A stretch of 64,000 nucleotides of DNA from Halovulum dunhuangense (lineage in GTDB: Bacteria > Pseudomonadota > Alphaproteobacteria > Rhodobacterales > Rhodobacteraceae): the NCBI RefSeq assembly GCF_013093415.1, contig NZ_JABFBC010000004.1, positions 1-64,000 on the forward strand. The letters run 5' to 3'. Positions within the stretch are counted from its first letter, which is position 1. The number at the start of each line of letters is the position of its first letter. Under the pieces are notes generated by a model. The model was not told the DNA's origin, made no database searches, and saw only the letters and a list, made by a program, of their open reading frames with translations. Shown here one piece after another: positions 25,344 through 33,876 of this stretch. The position numbers were made by a program, and so were the translations under genes.

Positions 25344-26423
25344 ATGCGCCCCGCCCGTTTCCTTTCCGGTCTTGCCGCGTTCCTCGTCCTTGCGGCGATG
25401 CCGCTTGCCGCCCAGGACCGCAGCCTTGCCGAGATTGTCGAGGCATGGCTCGACGGCCCGCATGGCGATTACCGCTCGCCCGCCTTCACGCACTGGAACC
25501 CGGAGGGCGAGGTTCCGGCCGCCTGCGCCGCCTGCCATTCGGAAAGCGGCATGCTGGACTGGCTGGGCGCGGATGGCAGCGCGCCCCTTGCGGTAGAGCA
25601 TCCCGGCACGATCAACACCGTGATCGGCTGCGCCGCCTGCCATGTCTCCGAGGCGGGGGCGCTGGATGCGGTGCCGTTCCCCTCGGGCGTCACCGTCGGC
25701 GGGCTCGGTTCTTCGGCGACCTGCACGGTCTGTCACCAGGGCCGCGCCTCTGCCGACAGCGTGGCAAGCGCGACGGACGGAATGGATCCGGACGCGGTGT
25801 CGCCGGATCTGCGGTTCATCAACGTGCATTACGGCGTGGCGGCCGCGGTGCTGCACGGCGCGGATGCGCGCGGCGGGTTCGAGTATCCGGGCCGCGACTA
25901 TGCGGGCCGTTTCCGCCATGTCCCGAGCGTGGGAAGCTGCGTCGCCTGCCACGAGCCGCACACGACCGAGGTGGACACCGGACGCTGCTTCGCCTGCCAC
26001 CAGGGGACCGGCGACATCACCGGGATCCGCACCCGCCACGCCGATTTCGACGGGGACGGCGTGACAAGCGGTGGCATCGCGTCCGAGATCGAGGGGCTGC
26101 ACGCCGTCCTCGGCAACGCCATCGCCACCTATGCGCGCGAGATCGCAGGCAGCCCCATCGGCTACGCGCCCGGCCGCTTTCCCTATTTCTTCAACGACAG
26201 CGATGGCGACGGGGCGATTTCCGACGCCGAGGCGCTTGGTCCCAACCGCTATGCCAGCTGGACGCCGCGGCTGCTGATGGCGGCCTACAACTACCAGCTT
26301 GTGGCCAGGGATGGCGGCGCCTGGGTCCACAACCCAGCCTATGCGATCCAGCTGCTGCACGACAGCATCGCAAGCCTGGCGGATGTCGCCGAAGTCGGGC
26401 ACGGGCGGCTGAGCCGACCGTGA
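25344..26423 (+). CDS. Periplasmic pentaheme cytochrome c-like protein
   Basis: A 359-residue protein with a signal peptide cut after LAAQ at about residue 24. It has five heme motifs: CAACH at 61-65, CAACH at 96-100, CTVCH at 127-131, CVACH at 199-203 and CFACH at 215-219. The C-terminal third has no heme but carries two Asp-rich, EF-hand-like loops (DFDGDG at 234-239 and DSDGDG at 285-290). I chose the ATG at 25344, which has AAAGG before it and yields the signal peptide. I recognise no named family. The Fnr-like box upstream and the divergent transmembrane flavoprotein suggest an electron-transfer pair used at low oxygen. Confidence 0.8.
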   Translation: MRPARFLSGLAAFLVLAAMPLAAQDRSLAEIVEAWLDGPHGDYRSPAFTHWNPEGEVPAACAACHSESGMLDWLGADGSAPLAVEHPGTINTVIGCAACHVSEAGALDAVPFPSGVTVGGLGSSATCTVCHQGRASADSVASATDGMDPDAVSPDLRFINVHYGVAAAVLHGADARGGFEYPGRDYAGRFRHVPSVGSCVACHEPHTTEVDTGRCFACHQGTGDITGIRTRHADFDGDGVTSGGIASEIEGLHAVLGNAIATYAREIAGSPIGYAPGRFPYFFNDSDGDGAISDAEALGPNRYASWTPRLLMAAYNYQLVARDGGAWVHNPAYAIQLLHDSIASLADVAEVGHGRLSRP

Positions 26424-26547
26424 CGGCATGGGCCGGCCGGCGCTGTTCTTGCACGAAGAACGTCGCTTGAAACCATGAACATGACGCACCTATGGCAGCT
26501 TCCCTTCGGCCCCGCGGACGCGCGGGATCGGCGGCGCTCAGACCCCC

Positions 26548-27438
26548 TCAGATGCCGGACAGGAAGCGTTGCGCATCGGCGCTCTGCTTCGAGAAGAAGA
26601 CGCTGACATCAAGCGCGATCTGCCCGAAGCTGGGCGCCAGGTTGACCAGGTCCCCGGCCGCGATCTGGCGCAGGCACAGGCTGTGCGGCAGCCAGGCCAC
26701 GCCGAGCCCGGCTTCGGCCAGGCTAAGCGCCGCCACGCTGAACGCGGTCTCGATGGCGACCCGGCCGCCGTGATCGAACAGCACCGCGTCCCGGCCGTTG
26801 CGGTGGATCAGCCGTCCGAAATGGCTGTCCGGGGGGTACTGGATCAGCGGGAAGGGGGCCTTGGGAATGCCATCCTCGGTCAACCTGTGGCGCAAGGCCC
26901 CGCCGCAGACCGGCACGAGTGTATCGCGCATCCATGTGCGGCGGCCGATCGTGTCGTCGAAGGGCAGGGGCGGGAAGCCGCGCGCCTCGTAGATCATCAG
27001 AAGGTCGGCCTCGCCGCGCAGGAAGAAGGAAACGCAGTCCTCGCGGTTCATGGTGCGCAGCCGCGTGATCAGACCGGGCTCTGACCTGTGCAGGGCCACC
27101 AGCGTATCGCGCATGACGCTTGCGGCCAGGGCGTGCTGGGTCGCGAGGACAAGGCGCCCCGCCCCGGTCGTTCCGTCGCGCAGGCGGGCGCGCAGGGCCT
27201 CGATCCGCTGGATCGTCGCGCGGATTTCCAGCTCGTTGGCAGCAAGCGCCGGGTGCAGCGCGATCCGGTTCTTCCGCCGCTCGAGCAGCGGGATGCCGAC
27301 CCAGTCCTCGAAGCTTTGTATGCGCCGCGAGAACGCCGGCTGCGTGATGTTCCGCCGGGACGCCGCGCGGCTGAGGTTTCCCTCTTCCAGAAGCGCGAGC
27401 ACATCATCGAGAAGCCGTGAGTCCATCCGCCCGCTCAT
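26548..27438 (-). CDS. LysR family transcriptional regulator
   Basis: The protein has 296 residues if started at the ATG at 27438; 27426 is an alternative, and neither has a clear ribosome site. The LysR winged helix is at about 5-65 (ALLEEGNLSRAASRRNITQPAFSRRI), followed by the effector domain. It is divergent from the CuyA/DcyD-like lyase gene at 27533, the classical LysR arrangement, so it most likely controls that gene and the amino-acid transporter behind it. GTTGC-N10-GCAAC at 27490-27509 is a good operator candidate. Confidence 0.9.
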   Translation of the reverse strand: MSGRMDSRLLDDVLALLEEGNLSRAASRRNITQPAFSRRIQSFEDWVGIPLLERRKNRIALHPALAANELEIRATIQRIEALRARLRDGTTGAGRLVLATQHALAASVMRDTLVALHRSEPGLITRLRTMNREDCVSFFLRGEADLLMIYEARGFPPLPFDDTIGRRTWMRDTLVPVCGGALRHRLTEDGIPKAPFPLIQYPPDSHFGRLIHRNGRDAVLFDHGGRVAIETAFSVAALSLAEAGLGVAWLPHSLCLRQIAAGDLVNLAPSFGQIALDVSVFFSKQSADAQRFLSGI

Positions 27439-27489
27439 ATCAATTGTATGAGCGGTCAAGGATAGAAGCATTTTTCGCGGCTGGTCAAC

Positions 27490-27509
27490 GTTGCTAGACC
27501 AGAGGCAAC
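27490..27509. promoter_or_regulatory. Candidate LysR operator before the PLP lyase gene
   Basis: GTTGC-N10-GCAAC is a LysR-type T-N11-A inverted repeat in the 94-base divergent gap. It ends 23 bases before the lyase ATG. A second palindromic stretch, CATATCAATTGTATG at 27436-27450, overlaps the regulator's own start codon. Confidence 0.5.
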
Positions 27510-27532
27510 ATTGAATTTCGAAAGGCCTCCCC

Positions 27533-28600
27533 ATGAGTGCGGTTTCCCCGGCCCCCGTCGCCCAAAGCAACATTAAGGATCGCTGCGACGCGATCCGGCG
27601 CAAGCTGGAGCATTTCCCCCGCGTGTCGCTTGCGCATCTGCCGACACCGCTCGAGCCGATGGACCGCTTGAGCGCGCATCTGGGCGGGCCGCGCATCTGG
27701 GTCAAGCGGGACGACTGCACCGGCTTGTCGGGGGGCGGCAACAAGACCCGCAAGCTCGAATACCTGATGGCCGACGCCCAGGCGCAGGGCGCCGACTGCG
27801 TCATCACGCAGGGCGCCACCCAGTCGAACCACGCGCGCCAGACGGCGGCGGCGGCCGCGCGGCTGGGGCTTGGCTGTCATATCCTGCTGGAGGATCGGAC
27901 CGGCTATACCGACCCCGACTACACCGACAACGGCAACGTCCTGCTGGATCGCATCCACGGCGCGACGGTGGACCGCAGGCCCGGCGGGGCGGACATGGCC
28001 GCCGAGATGGAGACGCTGGCCGACACGCTGCGGGCAAAGGGCCGGCGGCCCTATGTCATTCCCGGCGGCGGATCGAACCCGGTCGGTGCGCTGGGCTATG
28101 TGAACTGCGCGCTGGAACTTCTGACCCAGGCCGAGGACATGGGGCTCAAGATCGACGCGCTTGTCCATGCCACCGGAAGCTCTGGCACGCAGGCGGGGCT
28201 GGTCGCCGGTCTGGCGGCGGTCGAGTCCGATCTCGACCTGCTGGGCATCGGCGTGCGGGCGCCGCGCGAGAAGCAGGAGCAGATGGTCTACGACCTTGCG
28301 TGCCGGACGATGGACCACCTCGGCGCGGGCTTCACGGTCGCGCGCGAGCGCGTGCGCGCCAATTGCGACCATGTCGGCCCCGGTTACGGCCTGCCGACCG
28401 AGGGCATGAAGGACGCGGTGCGCCTGCTTGCACGGCTCGAGGGGCTGCTGTTCGACCCGGTCTATTCCGGCAAGGGACTGGCCGGCCTGATCGACCTGGT
28501 CGGGCGCGGGGATTTTGCAGACTGCAAGAACATCGTGTTCCTGCACACAGGGGGCAGCGCCGCGCTGTTCGGCTATGCCGATCTGTTCTCTGCCGACTGA
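27533..28600 (+). CDS. PLP-dependent lyase: L-cysteate sulfo-lyase (CuyA) or D-cysteine desulfhydrase family
   Basis: A 355-residue fold-type-II PLP enzyme. The KRDDCTGL stretch leads to GGNKTRKLE, where Lys71 should bind [32 protein letters not shown] and [12 protein letters not shown] are typical of the ACC deaminase / D-cysteine desulfhydrase group. As I recall the sequence of the marine CuyA (L-cysteate sulfo-lyase), it is closer to that than to E. coli DcyD in the KRDDCTGL and [11 protein letters not shown] segments. It would release pyruvate, ammonium and either sulfite or sulfide. It is divergent from a LysR gene and is followed by a complete polar amino-acid ABC transporter, which fits uptake and cleavage of one amino acid. 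No sulfite exporter gene is adjacent, so the choice stays open. Confidence 0.82.
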   Translation: MSAVSPAPVAQSNIKDRCDAIRRKLEHFPRVSLAHLPTPLEPMDRLSAHLGGPRIWVKRDDCTGLSGGGNKTRKLEYLMADAQAQGADCVITQGATQSNHARQTAAAAARLGLGCHILLEDRTGYTDPDYTDNGNVLLDRIHGATVDRRPGGADMAAEMETLADTLRAKGRRPYVIPGGGSNPVGALGYVNCALELLTQAEDMGLKIDALVHATGSSGTQAGLVAGLAAVESDLDLLGIGVRAPREKQEQMVYDLACRTMDHLGAGFTVARERVRANCDHVGPGYGLPTEGMKDAVRLLARLEGLLFDPVYSGKGLAGLIDLVGRGDFADCKNIVFLHTGGSAALFGYADLFSAD

Positions 28601-28646
28601 TATCGACAATCCGGGAAAACCAACAATCCACGACAGGAGAGGCCAA

Positions 28647-29516
28647 ATGAAGAAACTCAGCATCCTGATGGCAGGCGCGGCCGCGATGGCCGTCCTTGGC
28701 ACCACCGCCCTTGCGCAGGACATCACGAGCGGGCGCCTGGGCGCCATCGCCGAGCGCGGCAGCATCGTGCTCGGGCACCGCGAAAGCTCGGTCCCGTTCG
28801 CCTATCTCGACGAGAACCAGAACCCCGTCGGCTACAGCATAGACCTGTGCATGGCCGTGGTGGCCGCCGTCGAGGAGACGCTGGGCAAGGATCTCGAGGT
28901 GCAGTTCGTGCCGGTGACCCCGCAGACCCGCATCGCGCTGATGGCGAACGGGACGATCGACCTGGAATGCGGCTCGACCACCAACAACCTGACCCGGCAG
29001 GAGCAGGTCGAATACCTGCCCGTCACCTTCATCACCGGGACCAAGATCCTGACCCGCAAGGATTCCGGGATCGCGTCGGTCGACGATCTGGATGGCAAGA
29101 CCATCGCGCTTGCGCAGGGAACCACCAACGAGCGCGCGATCAAGGCGGCGGTCGAGGAGCGTGGCCTCGACGTGCGGATCCTGCCGGTCAAGGACCATGC
29201 CGAAGGCATGCTGACGCTTGAGACGGACCGGGTCGACGCCTATTCCACCGACCACATCCTGCTGCACGGGCTGATCCAGAAATCGCGCACCCCCGACGAC
29301 TTCGCGGTGGTCGGCGACTTCCTGTCCTATGATCCCTACGCGCTGATGATCCCGCGCAACGAGAGCGACTTCGAACTGGTCGGCAAGCGCGCGCTGGCCG
29401 CGCTGTTCCGCTCGGGCGAGATCGGCGAGATCTACGAGCGCTGGTTCGGGCCCATGGGGGTCGAGCAGTCCGACCTGCTTCAGGCGTCCTTCCAGCTGAA
29501 CGCGCTGCCCGAGTAA
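28647..29516 (+). CDS. Polar amino-acid ABC transporter substrate-binding protein
   Basis: The 289-residue periplasmic protein starts at 28647, where AGGAGAGG precedes the ATG. The signal peptide is cut after ALAQ at about residue 23. It is an SBP_bac_3 fold, with RGSIVLGHRESSVPFAYLDENQNPVGYSIDLC, a glutamate/aspartate-binding (GltI-like) opening, and ECGSTTNNLTRQEQV. It probably binds an acidic amino acid or a sulfonated analogue such as cysteate, given the upstream lyase. A hairpin after the gene (29533-29556) separates it from the permeases. Confidence 0.92.
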   Translation: MKKLSILMAGAAAMAVLGTTALAQDITSGRLGAIAERGSIVLGHRESSVPFAYLDENQNPVGYSIDLCMAVVAAVEETLGKDLEVQFVPVTPQTRIALMANGTIDLECGSTTNNLTRQEQVEYLPVTFITGTKILTRKDSGIASVDDLDGKTIALAQGTTNERAIKAAVEERGLDVRILPVKDHAEGMLTLETDRVDAYSTDHILLHGLIQKSRTPDDFAVVGDFLSYDPYALMIPRNESDFELVGKRALAALFRSGEIGEIYERWFGPMGVEQSDLLQASFQLNALPE

Positions 29517-29532
29517 CCGGCCGGGCCAGGGG

Positions 29533-29556
29533 AAGGGGGCGGCCGACCGCCCCCTT
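29533..29556 (+). terminator. Hairpin after the amino-acid binding-protein gene
   Basis: AAGGGGGCGG pairs perfectly with CCGCCCCCTT across a four-base CCGA loop, ending in TTT. It lies 17 bases after the stop and probably trims read-through into the permease genes. Confidence 0.65.
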
Positions 29557-29585
29557 TCGCTACATGCCAACGGGGATGTTTTCGC

Positions 29586-30302
29586 ATGGACTACAACTGG
29601 AACTGGGGCGTCCTTTTCGAGGAACCCTATCTCGGCTGGCTGGTCATGGGCGTGCAATGGACCTTTGCCGTGGCCATCGCGGCCTGGGCGCTGGCGCTTG
29701 TGGTGGGCATCCTTGTGGGGGTCGGGCGCACATTGCCCTCGCGCCCGATCGCCCTGGTCTGCACGGCCTATGTGGAGCTGTTCCGCAACGTGCCGCTGCT
29801 GCTGCAGATGTTCCTGTGGTACTTCGTGATGCCCGAACTGGTGCCCGACGACATGGGGCGCTGGATCAAGCGCGACATGCCCAACCCCGAATACGTCACG
29901 GCGGTCATCGCACTCGGGCTCTACACCGCCAGCCGGGTGGCCGAGCAGGTGCGCGCGGGTATCGAGTCCGTCGGCACGGGGCTGACCAACGCGGCCTATG
30001 CCAACGGGTTTTCGGTGGCGCAGACCTATCGCTACGTTCTGTTGCCGATCTCGTTCCGGCTGATCGTGCCGCCGATGACCTCCGAGTTCCTGACCATCTT
30101 CAAGAACTCCTCGCTGGCATTGACGATCGGGCTTCTGGAACTGACCGCGCAAAGCCAGCAGATCGCGGAATACACCTTCAACGGCTTCGAGGCCTATACC
30201 GCCGCCACCGTGATCTATGTCTGCATCGCGCTTGTCGCGACGCTGGTGATGCAGGTGGCTGAACGCTACACGCGTATCCCCGGCTACATGGGGTCGAAAT
30301 AG
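29586..30302 (+). CDS. Amino-acid ABC transporter permease (GltJ-like)
   Basis: The 238-residue inner-membrane protein has about five helices and a HisMQ-type permease domain. [19 protein letters not shown] near the second helix and the coupling loop [20 protein letters not shown] are typical of the glutamate/aspartate class. It forms a heterodimeric channel with the product of the next gene, which starts two bases after its stop. Confidence 0.93.
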   Translation: MDYNWNWGVLFEEPYLGWLVMGVQWTFAVAIAAWALALVVGILVGVGRTLPSRPIALVCTAYVELFRNVPLLLQMFLWYFVMPELVPDDMGRWIKRDMPNPEYVTAVIALGLYTASRVAEQVRAGIESVGTGLTNAAYANGFSVAQTYRYVLLPISFRLIVPPMTSEFLTIFKNSSLALTIGLLELTAQSQQIAEYTFNGFEAYTAATVIYVCIALVATLVMQVAERYTRIPGYMGSK

Positions 30303-30304
30303 CC

Positions 30305-30961
30305 ATGGCCGGGTTCGATTTCGCCGTCATCCTGAACAACCTTCCCTTCCTCTGGCAGGGCTTGCAGCTGTCGCTTCTGCTGACCGGTCTCGCGATCCTT
30401 GGCGGCATCGTCTTCGGCACGCTGCTTGCGCTGATGCGGCTTTCGGGGATCCTGCCGCTGTCGCTGCTGGCGGCCACCTATGTGAACCTGATCCGGTCGG
30501 TGCCGCTGATCCTGGTGATCTTCTGGTTCTACTTCCTCGTGCCCCTGGCGCTGGGCCGCCCGATCGGCAGCTTCTACTCGGCGCTGATCGCCTTCACCCT
30601 GTTCGAGGCGGCCTATTTCTCGGAAATCATCCGCGCGGGCATCCAGTCGGTGCGCAAGGGCCAGGTCCATGCCGGGCAGGCGACCGGGCTGAACTACTGG
30701 CAGATCCAGCGCCACATCGTCCTGCCCCAGGCGTTCCGGAACATGATCCCGATCCTTGTCACGCAGGGCATCATCCTGTTCCAGGACACGAGTCTTGTCT
30801 TCGTCGTGTCGCTCAGGGACTTCATGACCGTCTCGTCCATCGTCGCCCGCACCGAGGGGCGGCTTGTCGAAATGTACATCTTCGCCGCCTGCGTCTATTT
30901 CGTGATCTGTTTCGCGGGATCGCTGTTCGTGCGGCACCTGCAGAAGGCGCGCACCGCATGA
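30305..30961 (+). CDS. Amino-acid ABC transporter permease (GltK-like)
   Basis: A 218-residue inner-membrane permease with the HisMQ signatures [20 protein letters not shown] and the coupling loop [19 protein letters not shown]. It is the second channel subunit of the transporter. Its stop overlaps the ATPase start by four bases, giving coupled translation. Confidence 0.93.
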   Translation: MAGFDFAVILNNLPFLWQGLQLSLLLTGLAILGGIVFGTLLALMRLSGILPLSLLAATYVNLIRSVPLILVIFWFYFLVPLALGRPIGSFYSALIAFTLFEAAYFSEIIRAGIQSVRKGQVHAGQATGLNYWQIQRHIVLPQAFRNMIPILVTQGIILFQDTSLVFVVSLRDFMTVSSIVARTEGRLVEMYIFAACVYFVICFAGSLFVRHLQKARTA

Positions 30962-31686
30962 TCGAGATCGAGAGACTGTCGAAATGGTACGGCGACTTCC
31001 AGGTCCTGACCGACTGCACCACGCGGGTCGCCAGGGGCGAGGTGGTGGTGGTCTGCGGCCCCTCCGGTTCGGGCAAGTCGACGCTGATCAAATGCGTCAA
31101 CGGCCTGGAGCCGGCGCAGAAGGGCCGCATCACCGTCGAGAGCGTGGACGTCACGGCGCGTGGCACCGACCTGACGCGGCTCAGGTCGCGCATCGGGATG
31201 GTGTTCCAGCATTTCGAGCTTTACCCGCACATGACCGTCCGCGAGAACCTGTGCCTTGCCCAGCAGAAGGTGCTTGGCCGCAGCCGCGACGAGGCGGTCG
31301 CCAAGGCCGAGGCCCTGCTCGAGCGGGTGGGCCTGTCGCAGCACATCGACAAGCATCCCGGCGCGCTGTCAGGCGGCCAGCAGCAGCGGGTCGCGATCTC
31401 GCGGGCGCTGGCGATGGACCCGGTGGCGATGCTGTTCGACGAACCGACCTCGGCGCTCGACCCCGAGATGATCAACGAGGTGCTCGACGTCATGGTCGAA
31501 CTCGCGCGCGAGGGCATGACGATGATGGTCGTGACCCACGAGATGGGCTTCGCGCGAAAGGTCGCGGACCGCGTGGTCTTCATGGATGCCGGCGCCATCG
31601 TCGAGGATCGTCCGACCGAGGAGTTCTTCGGCAGCCCCAGCAGCGATCGCGCGCGGGACTTCCTGAGCAAGATCCTGGACCACTGA
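30958..31686 (+). CDS. Amino-acid ABC transporter ATP-binding protein (GltL-like)
   Basis: The 242-residue ATPase has Walker [10 protein letters not shown] at about residues 34-42, a Q-loop in [14 protein letters not shown], signature [15 protein letters not shown], Walker [15 protein letters not shown], and the switch histidine in VVTHEMGFA. It matches the polar amino-acid class along its full length. It is the last gene of the operon that starts with the PLP lyase. Confidence 0.95.
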   Translation: MIEIERLSKWYGDFQVLTDCTTRVARGEVVVVCGPSGSGKSTLIKCVNGLEPAQKGRITVESVDVTARGTDLTRLRSRIGMVFQHFELYPHMTVRENLCLAQQKVLGRSRDEAVAKAEALLERVGLSQHIDKHPGALSGGQQQRVAISRALAMDPVAMLFDEPTSALDPEMINEVLDVMVELAREGMTMMVVTHEMGFARKVADRVVFMDAGAIVEDRPTEEFFGSPSSDRARDFLSKILDH

Positions 31687-31842
31687 CGAACGGTCCGGCG
31701 ACCGGCCGGCCGGGTCTCGGGCGCCGACAGGGCGGGGGCGGAACCAAGTTGATGGCGCGCGCGGTCTTCGATACGCTTGAAGCCGCGCAAGGGTGTGACG
31801 CCGGGCCATACCTGGCGCAGCCGGCAGCGGTCAGGAGGACAT

Positions 31843-32004
31843 ATGGATCCGCTCGACAATCTTGTGTTCTGCCTGTTCTCTCCGGACGGAACGCTGAGCG
31901 ACCTGCAAAGGCTCCAGGCAGGGATGTACCACGAAGCGGGATACGCGCTGGTCCTTGCGGTGAACACGCCGGCAAGGATTGCGGCGGACGGACCCTGCGG
32001 TTGA
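31843..32004 (+). pseudogene. Truncated N-terminus of a rhamnan-synthesis (RgpF-like) glycosyltransferase
   Basis: A 53-codon frame starts at an ATG with a strong AGGAGG ribosome site. Its product, with NLVFCLFSPDGTLSDLQ and EAGYALVLAVNT, resembles the first 50 residues of RgpF-type proteins, but it then stops. No continuation is visible in the 44 bases before the next gene. This is the only recognisable content of the 362-base gap between the amino-acid transporter and the glycan locus. It looks like the stub of a glycosyltransferase deleted when the neighbouring polysaccharide genes were exchanged. Confidence 0.5.
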
Positions 32005-32048
32005 GGCGCTTGGCCCTGATCGCGTGAAACAGACGGGCTGAACGCCAA

Positions 32049-32921
32049 ATGAACAATCCGCGAGTCCTCGTTCTGCTTTCCACCTGGAACGGTGAGAAAT
32101 TTCTGGAGGAGCAACTCGACTCGATCTTTTCACAGGACTTTGGAGGGACCATTTCGATCCTTGCCCGAGACGATGGGTCAAGTGATGCGACGGTGGAAAT
32201 ACTCCGATCCTATGGCCCCGAGAGAATACGCGTCGTGGTTGGAGAGAACCTTGGACCGGCGCGCAGCTTCCTCACGCTTCTTGAGTGGGCCAAGGATATT
32301 GAGGCCGAATACTACGCGCTGTCGGATCAGGATGACGTATGGAAGCCGCAGAAGATCGCGCGGGCTATAGAATGCCTGCAAAGGTCAGGTTCAGGTTTTT
32401 ACTGCTCGGCGCTCGATCTGGTGGATGAGGAACTCAGACCCCTGTCAAGGTATCGGCATGCCGGTGATCAGAGTTTGGCAAGCACGCTGATCGGAAACTA
32501 CGCGACCGGATGCACCTGCGTCATGGATCGCGAATTTCTCGAACATTTGCGCTTTCCCGTTCGATCGTCGCAGATTCTGATGCACGACTGGTGGCTTTCA
32601 CTGACCGCAAGTGCGAACGGTTCGGTCCGATATGACAACGAGAGCCATATCCTCTACCGCCAGCACGGGGCAAATCACGTAGGTCTTCGAAGCAGTGTTG
32701 CGGGTGTGTTGGAGCGTGGCCTGAAGGCGCTGAGGCGGTCTCGCAGTTCTTCGTGCCTGTCTCAAGCTCAGGAATTCAAGGCGGCCTATGGCGCCGATCT
32801 GCCGGCCGACGCCTCGCGGATGTTGGCCGAGTTTTTAAACGCCTCCCGAACGTTGCCCGGCCGCCTGTGGTTCGTGCTCGGGAACCGCAAGAGCGTCGGC
32901 GCCCTCTCTGCCATTCGCTAA
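32049..32921 (+). CDS. Glycosyltransferase family 2 (rhamnosyltransferase-like)
   Basis: A 290-residue GT-A enzyme with LLSTWNGEKFLEEQLDSIFSQ at the N-terminus, DDGSSD for nucleotide-sugar binding, and ALSDQDDVW for the metal site. This is the signature set of RgpB / alpha-1,3-rhamnosyltransferase-like GT2 enzymes. It has no membrane helices and would act at the cytoplasmic face on a lipid-linked glycan. dTDP-rhamnose, made by the rfb genes at 36300-39638, is its probable donor. It is the only intact glycan gene on the plus strand here, and its codon use is less GC-rich than that of the transport genes to the left. Confidence 0.88.
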   Translation: MNNPRVLVLLSTWNGEKFLEEQLDSIFSQDFGGTISILARDDGSSDATVEILRSYGPERIRVVVGENLGPARSFLTLLEWAKDIEAEYYALSDQDDVWKPQKIARAIECLQRSGSGFYCSALDLVDEELRPLSRYRHAGDQSLASTLIGNYATGCTCVMDREFLEHLRFPVRSSQILMHDWWLSLTASANGSVRYDNESHILYRQHGANHVGLRSSVAGVLERGLKALRRSRSSSCLSQAQEFKAAYGADLPADASRMLAEFLNASRTLPGRLWFVLGNRKSVGALSAIR

Positions 32922-32942
32922 ATCCTTCGGCCCTGACCGGCG

Positions 32943-33866
32943 TCACGCCCGGTCGGCTCCGTTCCGGCGGATCCCCGCGTCGAGCAGGATCAGAAGCAGC
33001 ATCAACGCCTCTGGCAGCCTGCGGCGGCAGCTGCGGAAGTGCACGAGCGGCACCCACAGCCGCGTCGGGCGAGGATCGCGCACATAGTCGATGACCGGCC
33101 CGCCCCGCGCCCCCGCGATGTCGGCGATCAGGCGCACCTGGTCCAGATACCAGCCGGAGCGGATCATCCCCAGCCGCTTGCGCAGGGCCGCGATGCCGGT
33201 GGCGGCGCCCATCACGTTGACCGCGTGCTGCCGATAGTCGAGGCCCGGGAACCGGTCGATCCCCCATGTCATCCCGGCCTCGCGAAGGATCGCATAGATC
33301 AGCCAGTCATGCGCGTCGACCCGGTGCAGAAGGGCCGGGTCGGTCGCCCGCAGCCGCCTGCGCAGGAAATCGGCCGAGGCGCGCGGCAGGACGAAGGTGT
33401 TGCCGGGCCCGCCGGATTCGAACAGGTGGTCGCGGCTGCGCTGCGGCTGGCTCTTGCGGATGTACCTGCGCCTGCCATCCGGCCAGAAGGCGGTGATGTC
33501 CGACGAATAGGCATCCAGCCCGCCCGCGCGGATGCGCCCGACCGCGCGGTGCAGCTTGTCGGCGCGCCAGATGTCGTCCTGGTCGGCAAGGGCCACATGG
33601 TCGAAGTCGCTCCAGTCCACGTCGAGCAGAAGCCGGAAGAAGTTCCGCGCGGCACTGCCGTGCCGCCGGGCGGGCAGCAGCGTCATGCGGTCGGCGCAGA
33701 CATGTCGCGCCACCTCGAGGGTGCGGTCGGTCGAATTGTCGTCCGACACGAACACATGCACCGCGACCCCTTCGGAGGCGAGGATGGACTCCAGCTGCGC
33801 ACCCACCCAAGCCCCGCCATTGTGGGTCGCCATCAGGACCGCGACGCGGGGCGGGGGAGTGCTCAT
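32943..33866 (-). CDS. Glycosyltransferase family 2 (rhamnosyltransferase-like)
   Basis: This 307-residue GT-A protein shows MATHNGGAWVGAQLESIL, SDDNSTDRT and ALADQDDIW, the same architecture as the glycosyltransferase at 32049, which it faces convergently with a 21-base gap. A long Arg-rich C-terminus ends in a hydrophobic stretch (LPEALMLLLILLDAG) that may sit on the membrane. It probably adds rhamnose or a related deoxysugar to a surface polysaccharide repeat. Unlike its upstream neighbour, it has the normal high GC of the window. Confidence 0.87.
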   Translation of the reverse strand: MSTPPPRVAVLMATHNGGAWVGAQLESILASEGVAVHVFVSDDNSTDRTLEVARHVCADRMTLLPARRHGSAARNFFRLLLDVDWSDFDHVALADQDDIWRADKLHRAVGRIRAGGLDAYSSDITAFWPDGRRRYIRKSQPQRSRDHLFESGGPGNTFVLPRASADFLRRRLRATDPALLHRVDAHDWLIYAILREAGMTWGIDRFPGLDYRQHAVNVMGAATGIAALRKRLGMIRSGWYLDQVRLIADIAGARGGPVIDYVRDPRPTRLWVPLVHFRSCRRRLPEALMLLLILLDAGIRRNGADRA

Positions 33867-33876
33867 CTTTCGAAAA

